A stretch of DNA of 64,000 bases from Cryptomeria japonica. Taxonomy: Eukaryota; Streptophyta; Pinopsida; Cupressales; Cupressaceae. Shown one piece after another: positions 10,101 to 22,909 of this stretch. The stretch is taken from NCBI RefSeq assembly GCF_030272615.1, contig NC_081409.1, positions 532,684,291 to 532,748,290 of the forward strand, read 5' to 3'. A program made the translations under genes and the position numbers. The notes under the pieces were generated by a model. That model was not told the origin of the DNA. It saw nothing but the letters and a program-made list of their open reading frames with translations, and did not search any database. The stretch's first letter is position 1. Every line of letters begins with the position of its first letter.

Positions 10101-13100
10101 TGTAATGCCCTACCCTAGTCAGACTTGTAAAACCCGTTTGACCTTGGTTGACTTCCTATGTGGCATTCTTGAATGGTAGGTTAACCGTGATGCAATGTGT
10201 AGTTTAGATAACATAAATAATTGTGCATACTTATTATTGTGCTCTTGCGTCGATTCTTGTGTAAATGTAATTGTTTCCTAACTCTTGTGATAAATCTTGA
10301 GCTAACGCCCTCATTGAATATGTATATGTATATGTATGCTTGTATGAATTCATGGGTGTAGAAGATTGTAGGTACAACACCACTTAGGGCGAGGTTCATC
10401 TCCTTTGGGATTTGCAAGGTGAGCGTCGTGTGTGGTTTTCTTTTCATTGGGTAGCATGTCATGTGATATGGTGGACTTCCTCGATTTGTGTGCCTAGCGC
10501 GGGGTAAGTGGAGTTTGTTATCCCAAATATTCAATTCAATTTAATGTGTGGATGTGCGCATTTGTAATTTAGAAATTTAAAATAGGTAGTTTTCTTTATA
10601 CGATTAATCGTTAATTTAAAGAGATTGCTTTAATTATTATTGTAGCAAGCTTAAGGTATTTAACTTGGATTAATGTGCTCATTTACGCATTTGTGGTTGA
10701 GAAAATTAGAATAAATAGATCTCCTTCATGAGATTAGTCATTTATTTAAAAAAAGTCACTTTATTATGTTATAGCGAGTTAGTTTAATAGTTAATTTTAA
10801 TAATAACGCAATTCAATTAGTTATGCGTATTTAGAAAGGAAAGATTTAAAGTCATTTGGGAAATAGAAATAAATTTATCATTTTCGCATTTTGGAATAGA
10901 AAGGGTAGATTTTATTATTTAAAAGGAAATTATTCTTTTTACTTGCAAAATTGATATAGTATAAAGGATTGATTTTTGAAATTTAAATTAATTTAAATAC
11001 ATCACCCTTGTTAACAGTTCAAAATATAAATGTAGGCCTAAATTGATATTGAGAGATTAAAATTAGAATTAAATAAGAAATAGAAGCATGTTAATTTTAA
11101 TTAGAATAAAACAAGTTAGATTTATTGAGTAGTGGAAAATAATGATTTCCATTTTCATGTTTCTTTTATTTTCAAAAAAAAATAAATGCTTAAATTCGAA
11201 ATTGAAAATTAGGGCAAAAAAGAGGTTTCTGATTTAACCTAGTTTTTGAATATTTTTGGGGGGTTCTTTCTGGAGAGCTTTTTGGAAAAAAATGGAGATG
11301 GGGAAATTTTTAAAAAATGGGAGATTTGCTTTGAGTTGCAGGTGGAGCTCTTCATCAAAACTCTTCCCGGAATGCATTTGGAGGTAGGATTCCAATCTAC
11401 CCTTTTATTTATTGTTGAATAAAAAAAAAATACAAATTTGTGTTTGAATGTTCTCCATGAAATGCTAGAAAAAGCAATGATAATGCCCATGAATGTCTTT
11501 AAGATTTAGCTTCAGTTTTTGAATAGCTTGGTTGTTCTTGGATTCAAGGTTTGTCATGGTTTCTTGCACATTTTGAAAGGAGAAAATCTTCCCCATTCTT
11601 GTTTTAAACATTCTGGAAAAATAAAAAATAAAAGGGCAAAAATGGCTGTGCTTGTCATAAATGGATAAATGGAGGATTTATGTGAGTTTAGTTATTTCAT
11701 TTTGTGATTTAAAAAAAAATATATATATATTTTGCTTGGGTCGAAACTAGACTGTATAAAAAAAAAAAAATTTATACAAAAAAAATTATGGTTTTGGGGT
11801 TAGAGTTTGGCAGGCGGAGGAGCCGAAGCTCGGCTCGCACTGCCACCCCCTCCCCCATTTCTCCCCTACTCCCGTGGCTCTGTAGGGAATCCCCTACGTC
11901 CACAGTGGCCGCAGGGAATCCCTACGTCCACTATGGCCGCAGGGTAAAACCTGCGACCACAGTGTCCACAGGGAAAACCCTGCGTCCACGGTGGCCCACA
12001 GGGGAAATCCCTGTGCACAGCAAGGCAGCGAGGGAGACACTGGGGTTTCCGCCTCTTCCGGGTTGGAAGGTGGGCCCCGCAGTGCTCCCTCTCTTTTTTT
12101 TTTTAAATTTTAGTTTTTTTTTTTGGTTTTATTTGTTTTTACTAGTTTTTTTTTTAAAAGAAAAAATAAAATAAAATAAAACATAATAATATTATAAAAT
12201 AGGAAAAAAAGAAAAAAATGATCTTTATGACAGTGTTTTTTTTAAATATAGTTTTTAGTTAATAGATTATTTGTTTTTATTAATGCATATATTTAATGTG
12301 AAGGTTCATAATAATGAAAATTGGAATTGAACGTTATTAAACAATATTATTAATATATATGATTTTTAAGGAAATTTATATCAATATATCGAATAGTAAT
12401 TAATAACTGGTGATCTTTAATTTAATACTGTATTTAGAAAACACATAGTGATTTTATTTGAGCATTCTGAGAACTTAGAAATAGGAATCAAAATGTTAAA
12501 GTATTTTAAGTTCATCATGGGAATTTTGAAAACTCAACTGATATGCTAATAAGATCATCAAAAACTTAATAATGTGTCAATTTGAAGTTCGGAAGAAGAT
12601 GATACCTTCTTTTAGTAAAACAAATAGTTTTGTTATTTCTTCCCCGATGATGTGAAATAGATAATGGAAAAGATGGCAAGTTTATTTTATGTTGTCGCTT
12701 GTGTTAAGTACTGGCAAGACTTTGCTAGGTTTGTTTGGACTCTGTCATCTGTTTACTTGTGTTGGTCATGGCCAGTTACGTCCCTAGATAGAGTAGCGTC
12801 CATCATGTGAACTTGTATTTGCTTGAAGTGTTCAGTTGGATCTGCTTCAAAAGGGATCATTATGTAAATTCCGACCGAGGTGTCTATTGTATATTGGTTG
12901 TGTTCACCTAAGTGGTAAAGATGTAAAAGTCATGTGATTATGTAAGTTCCTAACTATATTAAATGCCAGAGGGGTCTTGTAGTTAAGCAAACCCGGAGAT
13001 GTAGCCCTTTAGGGGTGAACTCCGAGATCATATCTATGTTATGCGATGTTTTAGTTTCCTTTGTTTCATGCTTTAAGTTATCATGTATGGTTGTTATCTT

Positions 13101-14501
13101 GTATAAGTGTATGGTGGAAATTTAATGAATTTAAATCAAAGTGCATAAAATTATTCATCCTGGTAAATGTAGTAATCAGGTTCATAAAACATTGTAAATT
13201 ATGATTATGGAAAAGTATTTGGTTTATGTTAAATAAAGAAGTAATAGGGAAATGAATCTCATTAGGATGCCTTTAATGTTTTAGCTTGATATAAGTTGGT
13301 AAATTGATCGAATGTGTATGGGTAACAAAGTTAGTATTAATGTTATAAGTTCTAAGTTGAAATCTAAAGGATGAACATCATAAAGGTATTTACTTTATCA
13401 TCTCAAATGAGTATCGTCATGATAATTATATTTCACTTTATCAGATGAATGTACTTAGTCATTTATGTTTTAACCTTAACAAATAATCTTTATTAGATTA
13501 ATTTTATAATTGGGTGAACTCAACTAGCTATCCATATTATAACCCTAATAAATGAATTTCTTTATGATTAGCTAAAATTGAACTGAAAGGGAAGGATTCA
13601 TTTAGTTGTTTATATCTTAATCATAGCCAAATGTATCTCTTCATATTAACTTTATTTGATTAAAAAGAGTGACATGCAATAAGATAATTATATTTTAATC
13701 CTAATGGAAGAACGTCACTATGAACTTATATTTTAAATCCTGAAATGATGAATTTCATCTTGATAACTATATTTTAATTTAAAGGATGAACTCATGTGTC
13801 CTAATACATATCCACCTTAATGAATTGAGTCCATCTATTAGCATTATTAAAACTTCAATGAATGGACTCTATGGCTTCTTGCATCTTACCCTCCATAAAA
13901 GAACTACGACTCATTAGTTGGTTATGCTTGAGTTTAAATGATGGAACCCCACTCTATTAATGGTAGATTAATCCTTAATGAATGAATCTCATCTTATTAG
14001 CCATACTCTTAATATTTAAGAAAGATATCAAATGTGGGTGGTTATCTTAAAACCAATGAATGAACTTTGTTATAATTATCACATTGAACCTTAAGGGAGG
14101 CCTCTTAAATTAATTAGGTGTTAATGTGCATTGAGTAAATAACCTCACGACGGCCTCCTAACCACCCAAAGTAAATGAACGCTTCCTAAAATTCTAAGAC
14201 GTCAATTCATTGAACATACATATGACCATGTCGAATGCATTATCTCGTAACTAAGTCATCCAGTTTATTGGATCAATTGACGCAAGTTGAGTTAGGTGTA
14301 AGGTTATGTAATTGCATTGGGAAACTCCTTAGGATCGTTTAGCCTTCCGCTGTGCTATCTAAGTTTTTGTTAACTCTAGTTTATCTTTAGGTTGTAACTT
14401 ATCAGTAATACTCTTAACTATTATTATAAAAAAAAAATATTTACACTCTATTTGAGTGTTTTTAACTTAAACCCTTAGGGGTTTCCTGGCGGGGCATTAC
14501 A
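10101..14501 (+). mobile_element. Giant single-LTR insertion 2
   Basis: 4401 bases with perfect 10-base inverted ends (TGTAATGCCC...GGGCATTACA) and the duplication TTTAA on both sides (10096-10100, 14502-14506). No internal copy of the ends, no primer site, no coding domain. It looks like a solo LTR of unusual length. Content is AT-rich, except for a GC-rich hairpin array at 11871-12020. Nested inside giant insertion 1. Confidence 0.8.
11871..12020 (+). repeat. GC-rich hairpin minisatellite, unit about 29 bases, five copies
   Basis: Units run TCCACAGTGGCCGCAGGG then a short A-rich loop then CCCTACG or CCTGCG. Each unit can fold: GTAGGG/CCCTAC, GCAGG/CCTGC, ACAGGG/CCCTGT. The stem changes from unit to unit while pairing is kept. 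The surrounding element is strongly AT-rich. Confidence 0.75.
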
Positions 14502-15060
14502 TTTAATAACAACTAGATAAATAAAGTTGCTGGTTAGAGTTACTAGAATTCTATCAGTTAAATAATTTAAATAATTTAAATAATTTCATGTACCTTTAGT
14601 TACTATGTAAATTTACTAAAACTGTCATTTTTATATGTACAAAAAATAAAATCTATAGTTAAGTAGATTAAAGGAATTAACTAAAATACTAGAGATGCTA
14701 TTTAAGTGATTTAACTCTGCTTTTTACCTTATTTATGCTGAAAGCAAATCAACCTTTAAATGACCTAGCTAGTTTCCTTTAGCAACTAAGATTTTAATCA
14801 GAGGTAATAAATATAATGTTATATATCTAAAGAAAGCATCTAATCTAATTATTTATGTTTCAGAAATTTAAAAAAAAAAAACACCTGCATATTTATTGTA
14901 TAGGAAATTTATGCCCTAGTTACAACATATACATTTATATTTAAATTTATATATATAATTATATATATATGTTATATACATATATAAATAGATTTGCAAG
15001 CCTATATATTATGAGTAAGGGAAATCATTATTAAAAATAAGTGAAAATAAACTTATTGTT

Positions 15061-15061
<1 letters not shown>

Positions 15062-15135
<74 letters not shown>

Positions 15136-15160
15136 AGTGGAGGTGGATGTTTTACGAGTT

Positions 15161-15194
<34 letters not shown>
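15062..15194 (+). repeat. (CA)n microsatellite of about 60 bases followed by (TA)n
   Basis: About 30 uninterrupted AC dinucleotides at 15062-15122, then TA runs at 15123-15135 and 15164-15194. Confidence 0.95.
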
Positions 15195-15199
<5 letters not shown>

Positions 15200-15297
15200 C
15201 TTTTGTATTTTTATTTTTTTATTTTAATAAACAAAATACTTTAAAAAAAAATAATAATAAAAAAATATATAAATAAAAGGGGTTTATGGGCTATCGG

Positions 15298-15521
15298 CCA
15301 CTGTGCTAAGCACAGTGGACGACAGAAGAGCCGAACCACTGTGCTTAGCACAGTGGACGGCGCGGTCGGGAGCCGCCACTGTGGGCGACCACAGTGGGCG
15401 GCGCCACTGTGGGCGACCACAGTGGGCGGCGCCACTGTGGGCGACCACAGCGGATGGCCCAAGGGCCGCCACTGTGGGCATCCACAGTCACGCCGCCATT
15501 GTGGTAGTCCACAGTGAGTGG
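15298..15521 (+). repeat. Array of seven GC-rich hairpins
   Basis: Two near-identical palindromes with 10-base arms CCACTGTGCT and AGCACAGTGG (15298-15318, 15336-15356). Then three units 28 bases apart with arms CCACTGTGG and CCACAGTGG around a GCGA loop (15376, 15404, 15432; the last has one change), then two weaker hairpins to 15521. Lies in giant insertion 1, in otherwise AT-rich sequence. Confidence 0.8.
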
Positions 15522-18500
15522 CACCCGGGGGTCACCACCATCGCATATTCAACCTCTGCCTCGCTTAGATGAACGACCGCTGCTCCAAGGTTCGGCCCTC
15601 CTCCGCCCTGCTCCACATTAACAAATAAAATTAAAACTAAAATACAAAACCCTAGCCCAGGTAGGGCTAGAGGTAGAATAGAAAGGATTATAGAATAACT
15701 AAAATAAGGGGTATTTTATAATATACATTTTAAGTTAGGGTTTGCATGCATATTTTATAAATATGTGAGAAAAAATTATTATATTGCAATATATTTATAG
15801 AATTTGAAAATATGAATGAATAGGGCAAATTTTAGACTAAATATTTTTATGAACTTATATATGCTTTTGATAATCAAATGGGCATATTTTAAAAGGATGT
15901 ATAAATTCTAAATGTTTTTGGAGTTCAATCTTATAAAAAAAATTTGGATGAATTTGGTAAATTAATTTTGGAGATCTAAATGGATTTTTTATAAATAAAT
16001 GGATTTATTAAATAAAGTAATTAAATAATTAATTTAAGAGGATAGTGTAGGGGCGTAAAAATTAATCCCTCTAAGTGGACTAAGCCTTGTGAACCCTATT
16101 AACCCAAGTGGGAACTTTTATCAGGTAAATTAATCATCTTAATGATGTTAGGCACTTTAATTGTAACTGCTCCATTTGATAATATTAACGCAATAAAATA
16201 GGCTTTGGTATTGAATTAATAGAAGCCATTTTCTTTGTAAAATTAAGTTATCAAGGAGGAACGTATTTACAGGATGGAGGAAATTGGATATGTAATAAAT
16301 AATTAATATAGAGCCAAGTAATTATGTTAATGTCTAGTTAAGAGGAATGGATTAATTTATGTACTAATAATCGCAACCAAAATGATAAAGACTATTGAGT
16401 GAATTTAATATTCCCTTATAAATTTTATTCGCCCCACTTGATAATAGGAACTATCGTAAATTGTTATGTTAGTATTTAATATCGATTAATAATTCATTAG
16501 AACTACATGTTAAGTTGTCACAACTATTTAAGCAATGGTTGCATGTAAATAAGTGTCTCAAAAAAAAAAAAATTTGGTCTGTGTTTTGGCCCAAAGTTTG
16601 GGCATGACATCATGGAAGCCCTAATCAACAGTTTATCTGACATTGAGTTTATTGATGTCCATGATAAAGATAATCCCAAAGAAGTATGGGACACTCTTGA
16701 GAATATCTATGGCGGTGATGAGCATGTAAAACAAGCTAAGGAAGAAAGCCTTAGAGGGAAGCTTGAAGACATGTGAATGGTGGAAGGTGAGACCATTCAA
16801 TAGTATGGAATAAGGATCAAAACTGTTGTTGGAGATATCAAGAGTGCAGGTGGTAAAATGGAAGATTCCACTATGGTAAGAAAAGTTCTGAGATCTTTAT
16901 TACCAGTCTATGCAATAAGGGTTGCTACTATTCAGGAGTTGAGATCAATAGACAAGACTAAGGTATCCATAGAATCCATCATTGAAAAGTTGATAGCCTA
17001 TGAGATAAATAGTTTTGATGGTAGTGTTCAAAAGACTAAATGAGCTTTTAGAGCCTCTGTTGTACCATCTAGAAAAGGAAAAGAAGCAAGCACCAGTGGT
17101 GAACAAAGGCAGAGCAGAGAAATGGATGATGAGGAGATCCTGATGGAATTTGAAGCTATTCTTTTCAGGAAACTTCCTAAAGGAACCGGTAAATACAGAG
17201 GTAAGATCCCTTTGAAATGCTTTTCTTGTAATAGGATAGGACATATTGCTATAAATTGTCCTAATGGTGACAACAAGGACAAACCGGAGAGGTTCAAGAA
17301 ATTCAAAGGAGGAAACCAGAGAAATTGTTTTGTTGCAGTTGATGAAGGTGTCATAGATGAGGAATCAGAAGATGAAGAGAATGAAGATATTGTGTTTGTT
17401 GTAGTAAAGGAAGATGTGTTAGACAAGAAGGCTATTGTCTCCCGCTTTGATAATTCCAATGAGTGGATTATTGATAGTGGTTGTTCTCACCATATGACTG
17501 GTGACCGGAGCAAGTTTCTATCTCTAGAAGAATATGATGGTGGTGTGGTTCTCTTTGGTAATGATGCACCATGTATGGTCAGAGGAAGAGGGTCCATCTC
17601 TCTGAATAGAAAGAGCAGTGCCGACAATGTGTATTGGGTGGAAGGTCTCAAACACAATCTATTGAGTGTTTCCCAGCTAAATGACAGTGGACTCACTCTA
17701 GAATTAAAAAATGGAGTATGCAAAATCAAAGGAAAGAATGGTGATTTGATGGCCATCAGTATGCAGACCAAAGGTAACTTATTTCAGCTAAATGAAAATA
17801 TAAGTACATGTCTTATGGCTAAGTTTGATGATAGCTGGATTTGGCATAGGAGACTCTACCATGTAAACTTTGATAACATTGTGAAGGCCAGTAAGATGAA
17901 GGAAGTTAGTGGACTGTCGATGCTGAGAAAATCAGAAAATCCTTTGTGCAGAGAATGTCAACTGGGGAAAATGTCTTCCTCAACCTTCAAAGGTAAATCC
18001 TTCACAGCTAAGAACTTACTTGATCTTGTGCATACTGATTTGTGTGGTCCTATGAAAACTAGGAGTGTGTAGGGAGATAGGTATTTTATGATTCTTACAG
18101 ATGATTGCTCAAGAATGATGTGGGTCACATTCTTGAAGGAAAAGTTTGAAGCCTTTGGAAAGTTCAAAGCTTTCAGAGCATTGATAGAAAAGGAAAGTGG
18201 TAGAAGAATCAAATGCCTTATAACTAATCAAGGAGGGGAATTCACTTCTGGCGAATTCAGCAAATACTATGAAGAGAATGGTATCAAAAGGAAACTGTCT
18301 GCCCCCCGGACTCCACAGCAGAATGGCTTAGCAGAGAGAAACAACCAAATTGTGGTTGAAGTAGCTAGAACTATGTTGATCCAAGGAAAAGTTGCTCACA
18401 CCTTCTAGAGAGAAGCGGTGAGCACTGCAATCTACACAATGAACCGAATAATCATCAAAAAGTGAAAGGATAAGACTCCTTATGAGTACTGGACCGGTAA

Positions 18501-20745
18501 GACACCAATAGTAAGCTATTTTAGAATGTTTGGTAGCAAATGTTATATCAAGAGGAGTGAACATCAGAACAAGTTCGACGCAAAATGTGATGAAGGAATA
18601 TTCCTAGGATATTCAACCAAGAGTAAAGCTCTCAAATGTTTCAACAATAGGACTCAGAGAATTGTTGAAAGCATGAATGTTAGAGTTGATGAAAATTCTG
18701 GAAAACTTGAGGAAACCGATAGTAAGCAAGTAAGAGATGAATGGGTAGTAACCTTATGGGAACCGGTTGCTAATTAGGCAAGTACCGGTAACAGTGTTCC
18801 TACACCGATAGATGTTGATGAAGATGAGGATGAAGAAGAAAAGAAGGAGGAATCAATCAAGAGAATTCCTCGATATGTCAAACTAAATCATGATCCAAAG
18901 TAGATCATAGGAGATAAGGATGCAGGAATCCTTACAAGAAGAAAGGTCAGAGAGAATTCTTGTATGATCTCTAAATTTGAGCCTAAATCATTCAAAGAGG
19001 CACATAAAGATGAAGACTGGAACAAGGCAATGGAGGAGGAACTTGACCAGATAGAGAAGAATGGTACATGGTCTTTGGTACCCAGACCGGATCATAAAAA
19101 TGTCATTGGAACCAAATGGGTTTTCAGAAACAAGCTAAATGAGGATGGCACAGTGATAAGGAATAAAGCCAGACTACTATGTAAAGGATATGCTCAAGAA
19201 GAAAGAGAAGACTATGGAGAAACCTTTGCCCCAGTAGCCAGATTGGAAGGAGTTCATATGCTTCTTGCATATGCAGCTTTTAAAGGATTCAAGGTATACC
19301 AAATGGATGTAAAATCTGCATTCTTAAATGGAATACTTGAAGAGGAGGTATATATAGAGAAACCAGATGGGTTTGCCCTATTAGAAGATAGTGACATGGT
19401 GTGTAGGCTACATAAAGCCTTGTATGGACTGAAGCAGGCACCTAGAGCATGGTATGAACGCTTGCACTCCCATCTTGTGAAGATTGGATTTGAAAGAACA
19501 AGTGAAGATAGCAATATCTACTTGAAATCAGAAGAAGATTAGATTCTGATCTGTGAAGTATTTGTTGATGACATCATCTTTGGAGGTGATGACAAGATGA
19601 GTCCTAAATTTGCTGATGAGATGAAAAAGGAGTTTGAAATGTCACTCATAGGGGAGATTAAGTTCTTCATTGGACTACAGATTCAACAAATGAAAGATGG
19701 AATCTTTATTACTCAGTCCAAGTATGTCAAAGAGGTGTTGAAGACCTTTGGTATGGAAGATAGTAAACCAATTGGCACACCAATGGTGACCAGTTGTAAG
19801 CTATCAAAAGAAGATGACTCAATGGTGGTAAATGAGAAGGATTACCGATCAATGATTGGTAAGTTGCATTACATAGTGCATAGCAGATCGAACATTGCAC
19901 ATGTAGTGGGTATTACCGCTCGGTTTCAGCAAAGCCCTAGAGAATCCCACTTGGTAGCAGTCAAGCGGATTCTTAGATACCTGAAGGGAACTATTGACTA
20001 TGGGTTATGGTATCCATACAATAATGATTTCAACCTGAAAGTGTTCATAGATGCTGATTGGGCTAGTAATGTAGATGACTGGAAGAGCACAACCGGTGGT
20101 GCATTCTTTCTAGGTGGTAGACTGGTCTCATGGATGAGTAAAAAGTAGAGTTGTATCTCTCAGTCTACAACAAAAGCGCAGTATGCTGCAACTTTTATGA
20201 ACTGCACCCAAACTATTTGGATGAAGCATGTATTGAATGGCTTCAAAGTTCCTGTATCTGAACCGGTAAGCATATTTTGTGACAATACAAGTGCAATTAA
20301 CATTTCCAAGAATCCAGTTTTGCATGCTAGAACCAAGCACTTTGAGCTCAAGTATCATTTCTTAAGGGAAAAGGTTTAGAACAAGGAGGTTGTATTGGAA
20401 CATGTTTCCAATAAGGAGCAGTTAGCAGATATATTCACCAAGCCTCTACCAAAGGCTTCATTTACCTATTTAAGAGGTGAATTAGGGGTGCTGCCCCTTT
20501 AATAGGTGAACTGAAAATATATGCTCCACATCAGTCAGGTATGGCAGTGTCCAATATTTTTTAGGATTGATGTGTTGAAGGATGCTACTCCTTAGGGGGA
20601 CTAGCATAACAGAACAGGGAAGCTTGTGCCTCCACTTTGGCATTGTTGTCAAAGGGAGAGAAGAAGTGAAGTGAAGAAGATATCTGTAGTATTGGGAGAG
20701 AAGGTATGAAGCAGACATATATCTTTGTATATTGCCATCAATGCC

Positions 20746-20757
20746 AAAGGGGGAGAT
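20746..20757 (+). promoter_or_regulatory. Copia-1 polypurine tract
   Basis: AAAGGGGGAGAT directly before the 3' LTR; the plus-strand primer of reverse transcription. A similar run lies about 100 bases upstream. Confidence 0.85.
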
Positions 20758-22336
20758 TGTTGGCATTTGTGCTGAGTATGTTGACATGATGATATTATGT
20801 TTTCATTGATGTCAATATGTTGTAGAGTGAACCAGCAATATGCTAAAATGTGAACCAGTACAATGTGGTGAACCGGTATATGTGCAAAGAAGTGAACAAG
20901 TATATTGAAGGTAAACAGCTCACAAAGTGAACCAGAATAGTGGTATAAACTGGCATATTGAGCAATAGGTGAAGTGGTATGTTTGTCCAAGAGAACCGGT
21001 ATGATGAAATGTGAACCGGCATATGGAATGTTATCTATGAAGACTTAACATGATATGACTACCGGTTGGTAGTCTTAGCCTAAGGGTTTCCGGTTGAAGT
21101 GTTCCAAGCTTGTGTGACTCAACCGATGACATTGTGTGATGAGTTGGCATTGTAATGAAAATTAGATCGTGTTGCCACATCAGCTTGAGCCTGTGAAGGA
21201 TCTTGCATGAAGTAGATCGATCCTATCTACCTTGAGAATGTGCGAAGTCTCTATAAATGGTGGAGAACGCGTGATGGGTTACAAGCCACCATGAAAGTAG
21301 TGAAGAATGAACGATGGAGAATGTCTTGAGATATGTTCAAGACTTTTGTATTTAATGCAATATGTTCAACGATCAGGATTGAATCGTTTGAATTACTTAA
21401 CCTAAATGTTTTAGGGTTTAGAGTTTATGCTACTGACCTATCTATTTCCTATAAGGTCGATGTTGTGTTTCTTTCTGAGGTTGTTGGCAAATGGTGTGTG
21501 TGTATCTAAGTGCAGAGATACGTGATTCTTGCCAGACCAAATGAGATAAGAGGATTGATTCTTGCAGTGTGTGTGTACAAAAGGAAGGAACTTAAGTGGA
21601 TCTGCATTAGGAATTGAGTGCTATTATTAGTTCATTGTAATACCTTTTGATCTTTAACCACTTCAATAGTTGGAAAATCCCTTAATCGGGTAGCTTTAAT
21701 CAGCTTGTTGTAAATCCTTTAACAAGGTAACTCAAACTAATTGATTTTTTGAAATCCTCTAACAAGGTAACCTCTAACAGGGTTTAACCCTTAACTAGGT
21801 ATTTAGCCATCCCTTAATCGGGTGATCCCTAACAGGATCGGTTCCTAGCAGAACCTGTTGTAATAGTCTTTAACCAAACTAGGCTCCTAATAGAGTGGAC
21901 TTCTAAAGAGTTCAAAAGCAGCTTGTGGGTATTCATCCCCACCGTGGTTTTTCCTAGTTGGGTTTCCACGTGAAAAATTTATGTGTCATGTGTAGTATTT
22001 TTTCATGTGATGATTTAAGTGATTTGTGTCTGAAGGCAAAACATGCTGAGCTAGCTGTTATTATATTTCTGTTGCTAGATTACCTATTCATGCATAAGGG
22101 TGAAATGGAAATGTAGTATTAAGTTGAGTGGAAAGCTAAGTGATTAATCGGTTAATGCTTGTCACAGTCATTCTTAACTTTACTGGTTGCACTCTGTTTT
22201 AGATCGGTGTTACTGTCTGTCAGACATTTGCAGTGTTTGCAGTCAAACCGGTTTGGGAAAGGAATTTTGTGCATGTAGTAATTCACCCCCCCTCTCAATA
22301 CTAGTTTGGTACTTAATGTTCATCATTGAGTTATCT
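20758..22336 (+). repeat. Copia-1 3' LTR
   Basis: Same length and order of motifs as the 5' LTR. It ends GAGTTATCT where the 5' copy ends GAGTTATCA, so the last base is mutated. Differences from the 5' LTR are mostly C/T and G/A changes at CCGGT boxes, in keeping with methylated-cytosine decay. Confidence 0.9.
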
Positions 22337-22341
22337 GAATT

Positions 22342-22909
22342 TTCCCACTAAAATTTTCCATCAAAAATCACAAAAGTTAGCATTTAATTTTCCCACTAAT
22401 TTTCTCATTAATTTCCCCACTAATTGGATGTGCATTGAATCTCATCCATAGGATGAATTCAATCTCCACCATTGGATTCTAGGGCTACAAGGAAACTTCA
22501 AATCAAACAACAAAAAATGGAAAGGAGTTCAAACCCTAACTTTCTTTTTGCAGGTTGTAGAAACATTCCTCTCCATAGAGGCCATGATTGGGGTTGTGAA
22601 GAGAGATTGATCACAAAAAAAGAGCCATGGTAAATTTATACCATTGGAGATTGGCTTTTTTGCAATTTATTTTCAAATGCATATGCTAATAATAATATTT
22701 GGAGTTTTTCTTGCAGATTGCTTGCCTTATTTCAGAGGTTTTTCTTCCAGGTTGAATCTTCTTGTTTTCCTTGCAGATTGGGGTTTTGCTTACAAATTGA
22801 ATTTTCTTTTATCTTTCCTTTCCATAATTTTTTGATATTTATTATACATACATATATATGTATGTATGTATATATATATATTAAAAATTATGATCGTGGA
22901 CCTATCATG
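22342..22909 (+). other. CACTA internal sequence without a recognised gene
   Basis: AT-rich, with TTTTCCCACTAA repeats at 22342-22435 that continue the sequence seen left of Copia-1 (5575-5615). Nothing coding is convincing. Confidence 0.5.

Larger units (their letters stand above)
7458..16609 (+). mobile_element. Giant single-LTR insertion 1 (chromovirus-type LTR), itself interrupted
   Basis: It splits Copia-1 gag exactly, with the duplication TCATG on both sides (7453-7457, 16610-16614). Ends are TGTAAGGCC...GGGCATGACA. Net of the nested insertion it is about 4.75 kb. I find no repeat of its start or end inside, no primer site and no coding domain, so it behaves as a solo LTR. The first 940 bases align with the 771-base LTR at 24155-24925 (for example GTAAGCCAGG, GGAGAGACAACACCCC, TGTCACTTGACACATGTGTGG), and both end in GGGCATGACA; the remaining 3.8 kb is extra. 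Confidence 0.75.
7272..20502 (+). pseudogene. Copia-1 gag-pol polyprotein, interrupted and decayed
   Basis: Coding parts are 7272-7457 and 16615-20502. Domains in order: UBN2-type gag starting MMKREGPKFN, zinc knuckle CFSCNRIGHIAINC (about 17215), protease with WIIDSGCSHHM (about 17464), integrase zinc region (H...H, then CRECQLGKM), integrase core (LVHTDLCGP; the second Asp is changed, TNQGGEF where Copia-2 has TDQGGEF; LAERNN), reverse transcriptase (KSAFLNG, YGLKQAPRAW, FVDDIIFGG at about 19560) and RNase H (DADWASNVDDWKSTTGG, ending ADIFTKPLP). In-frame stops are TAG near 16801, 18070, 18406, 18775, 18901, 19540, 20146 and 20377, and TGA near 16775, 17041 and 18463. Start and end were chosen by alignment to Copia-2. 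Confidence 0.9.
5622..22336 (+). mobile_element. Copia-1: Ty1/copia retrotransposon with both LTRs, interrupted
   Basis: Two LTRs of identical length (1579 bases: 5622-7200 and 20758-22336), a primer site, gag-pol and a polypurine tract in order, and the 5-base duplication GAATT on both sides (5617-5621, 22337-22341). Without the giant LTR insertion at 7458-16609 it is about 7.6 kb, normal for copia. It is dead: at least eleven in-frame stops and a changed integrase residue. Confidence 0.92.

Noticed and set aside
11788-12174. 128-codon plus-strand ORF
   Set aside because: Covers a GC-rich minisatellite followed by a poly-T run; no protein signature.
15303-15572. Overlapping frames on both strands
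   Set aside because: Produced by the GC-rich hairpin array, which lacks stop codons.
7458-16609. Interpretation as a two-LTR element with an internal region
   Set aside because: The first 0.9 kb does not recur at the right end, and no primer site or coding domain is present.
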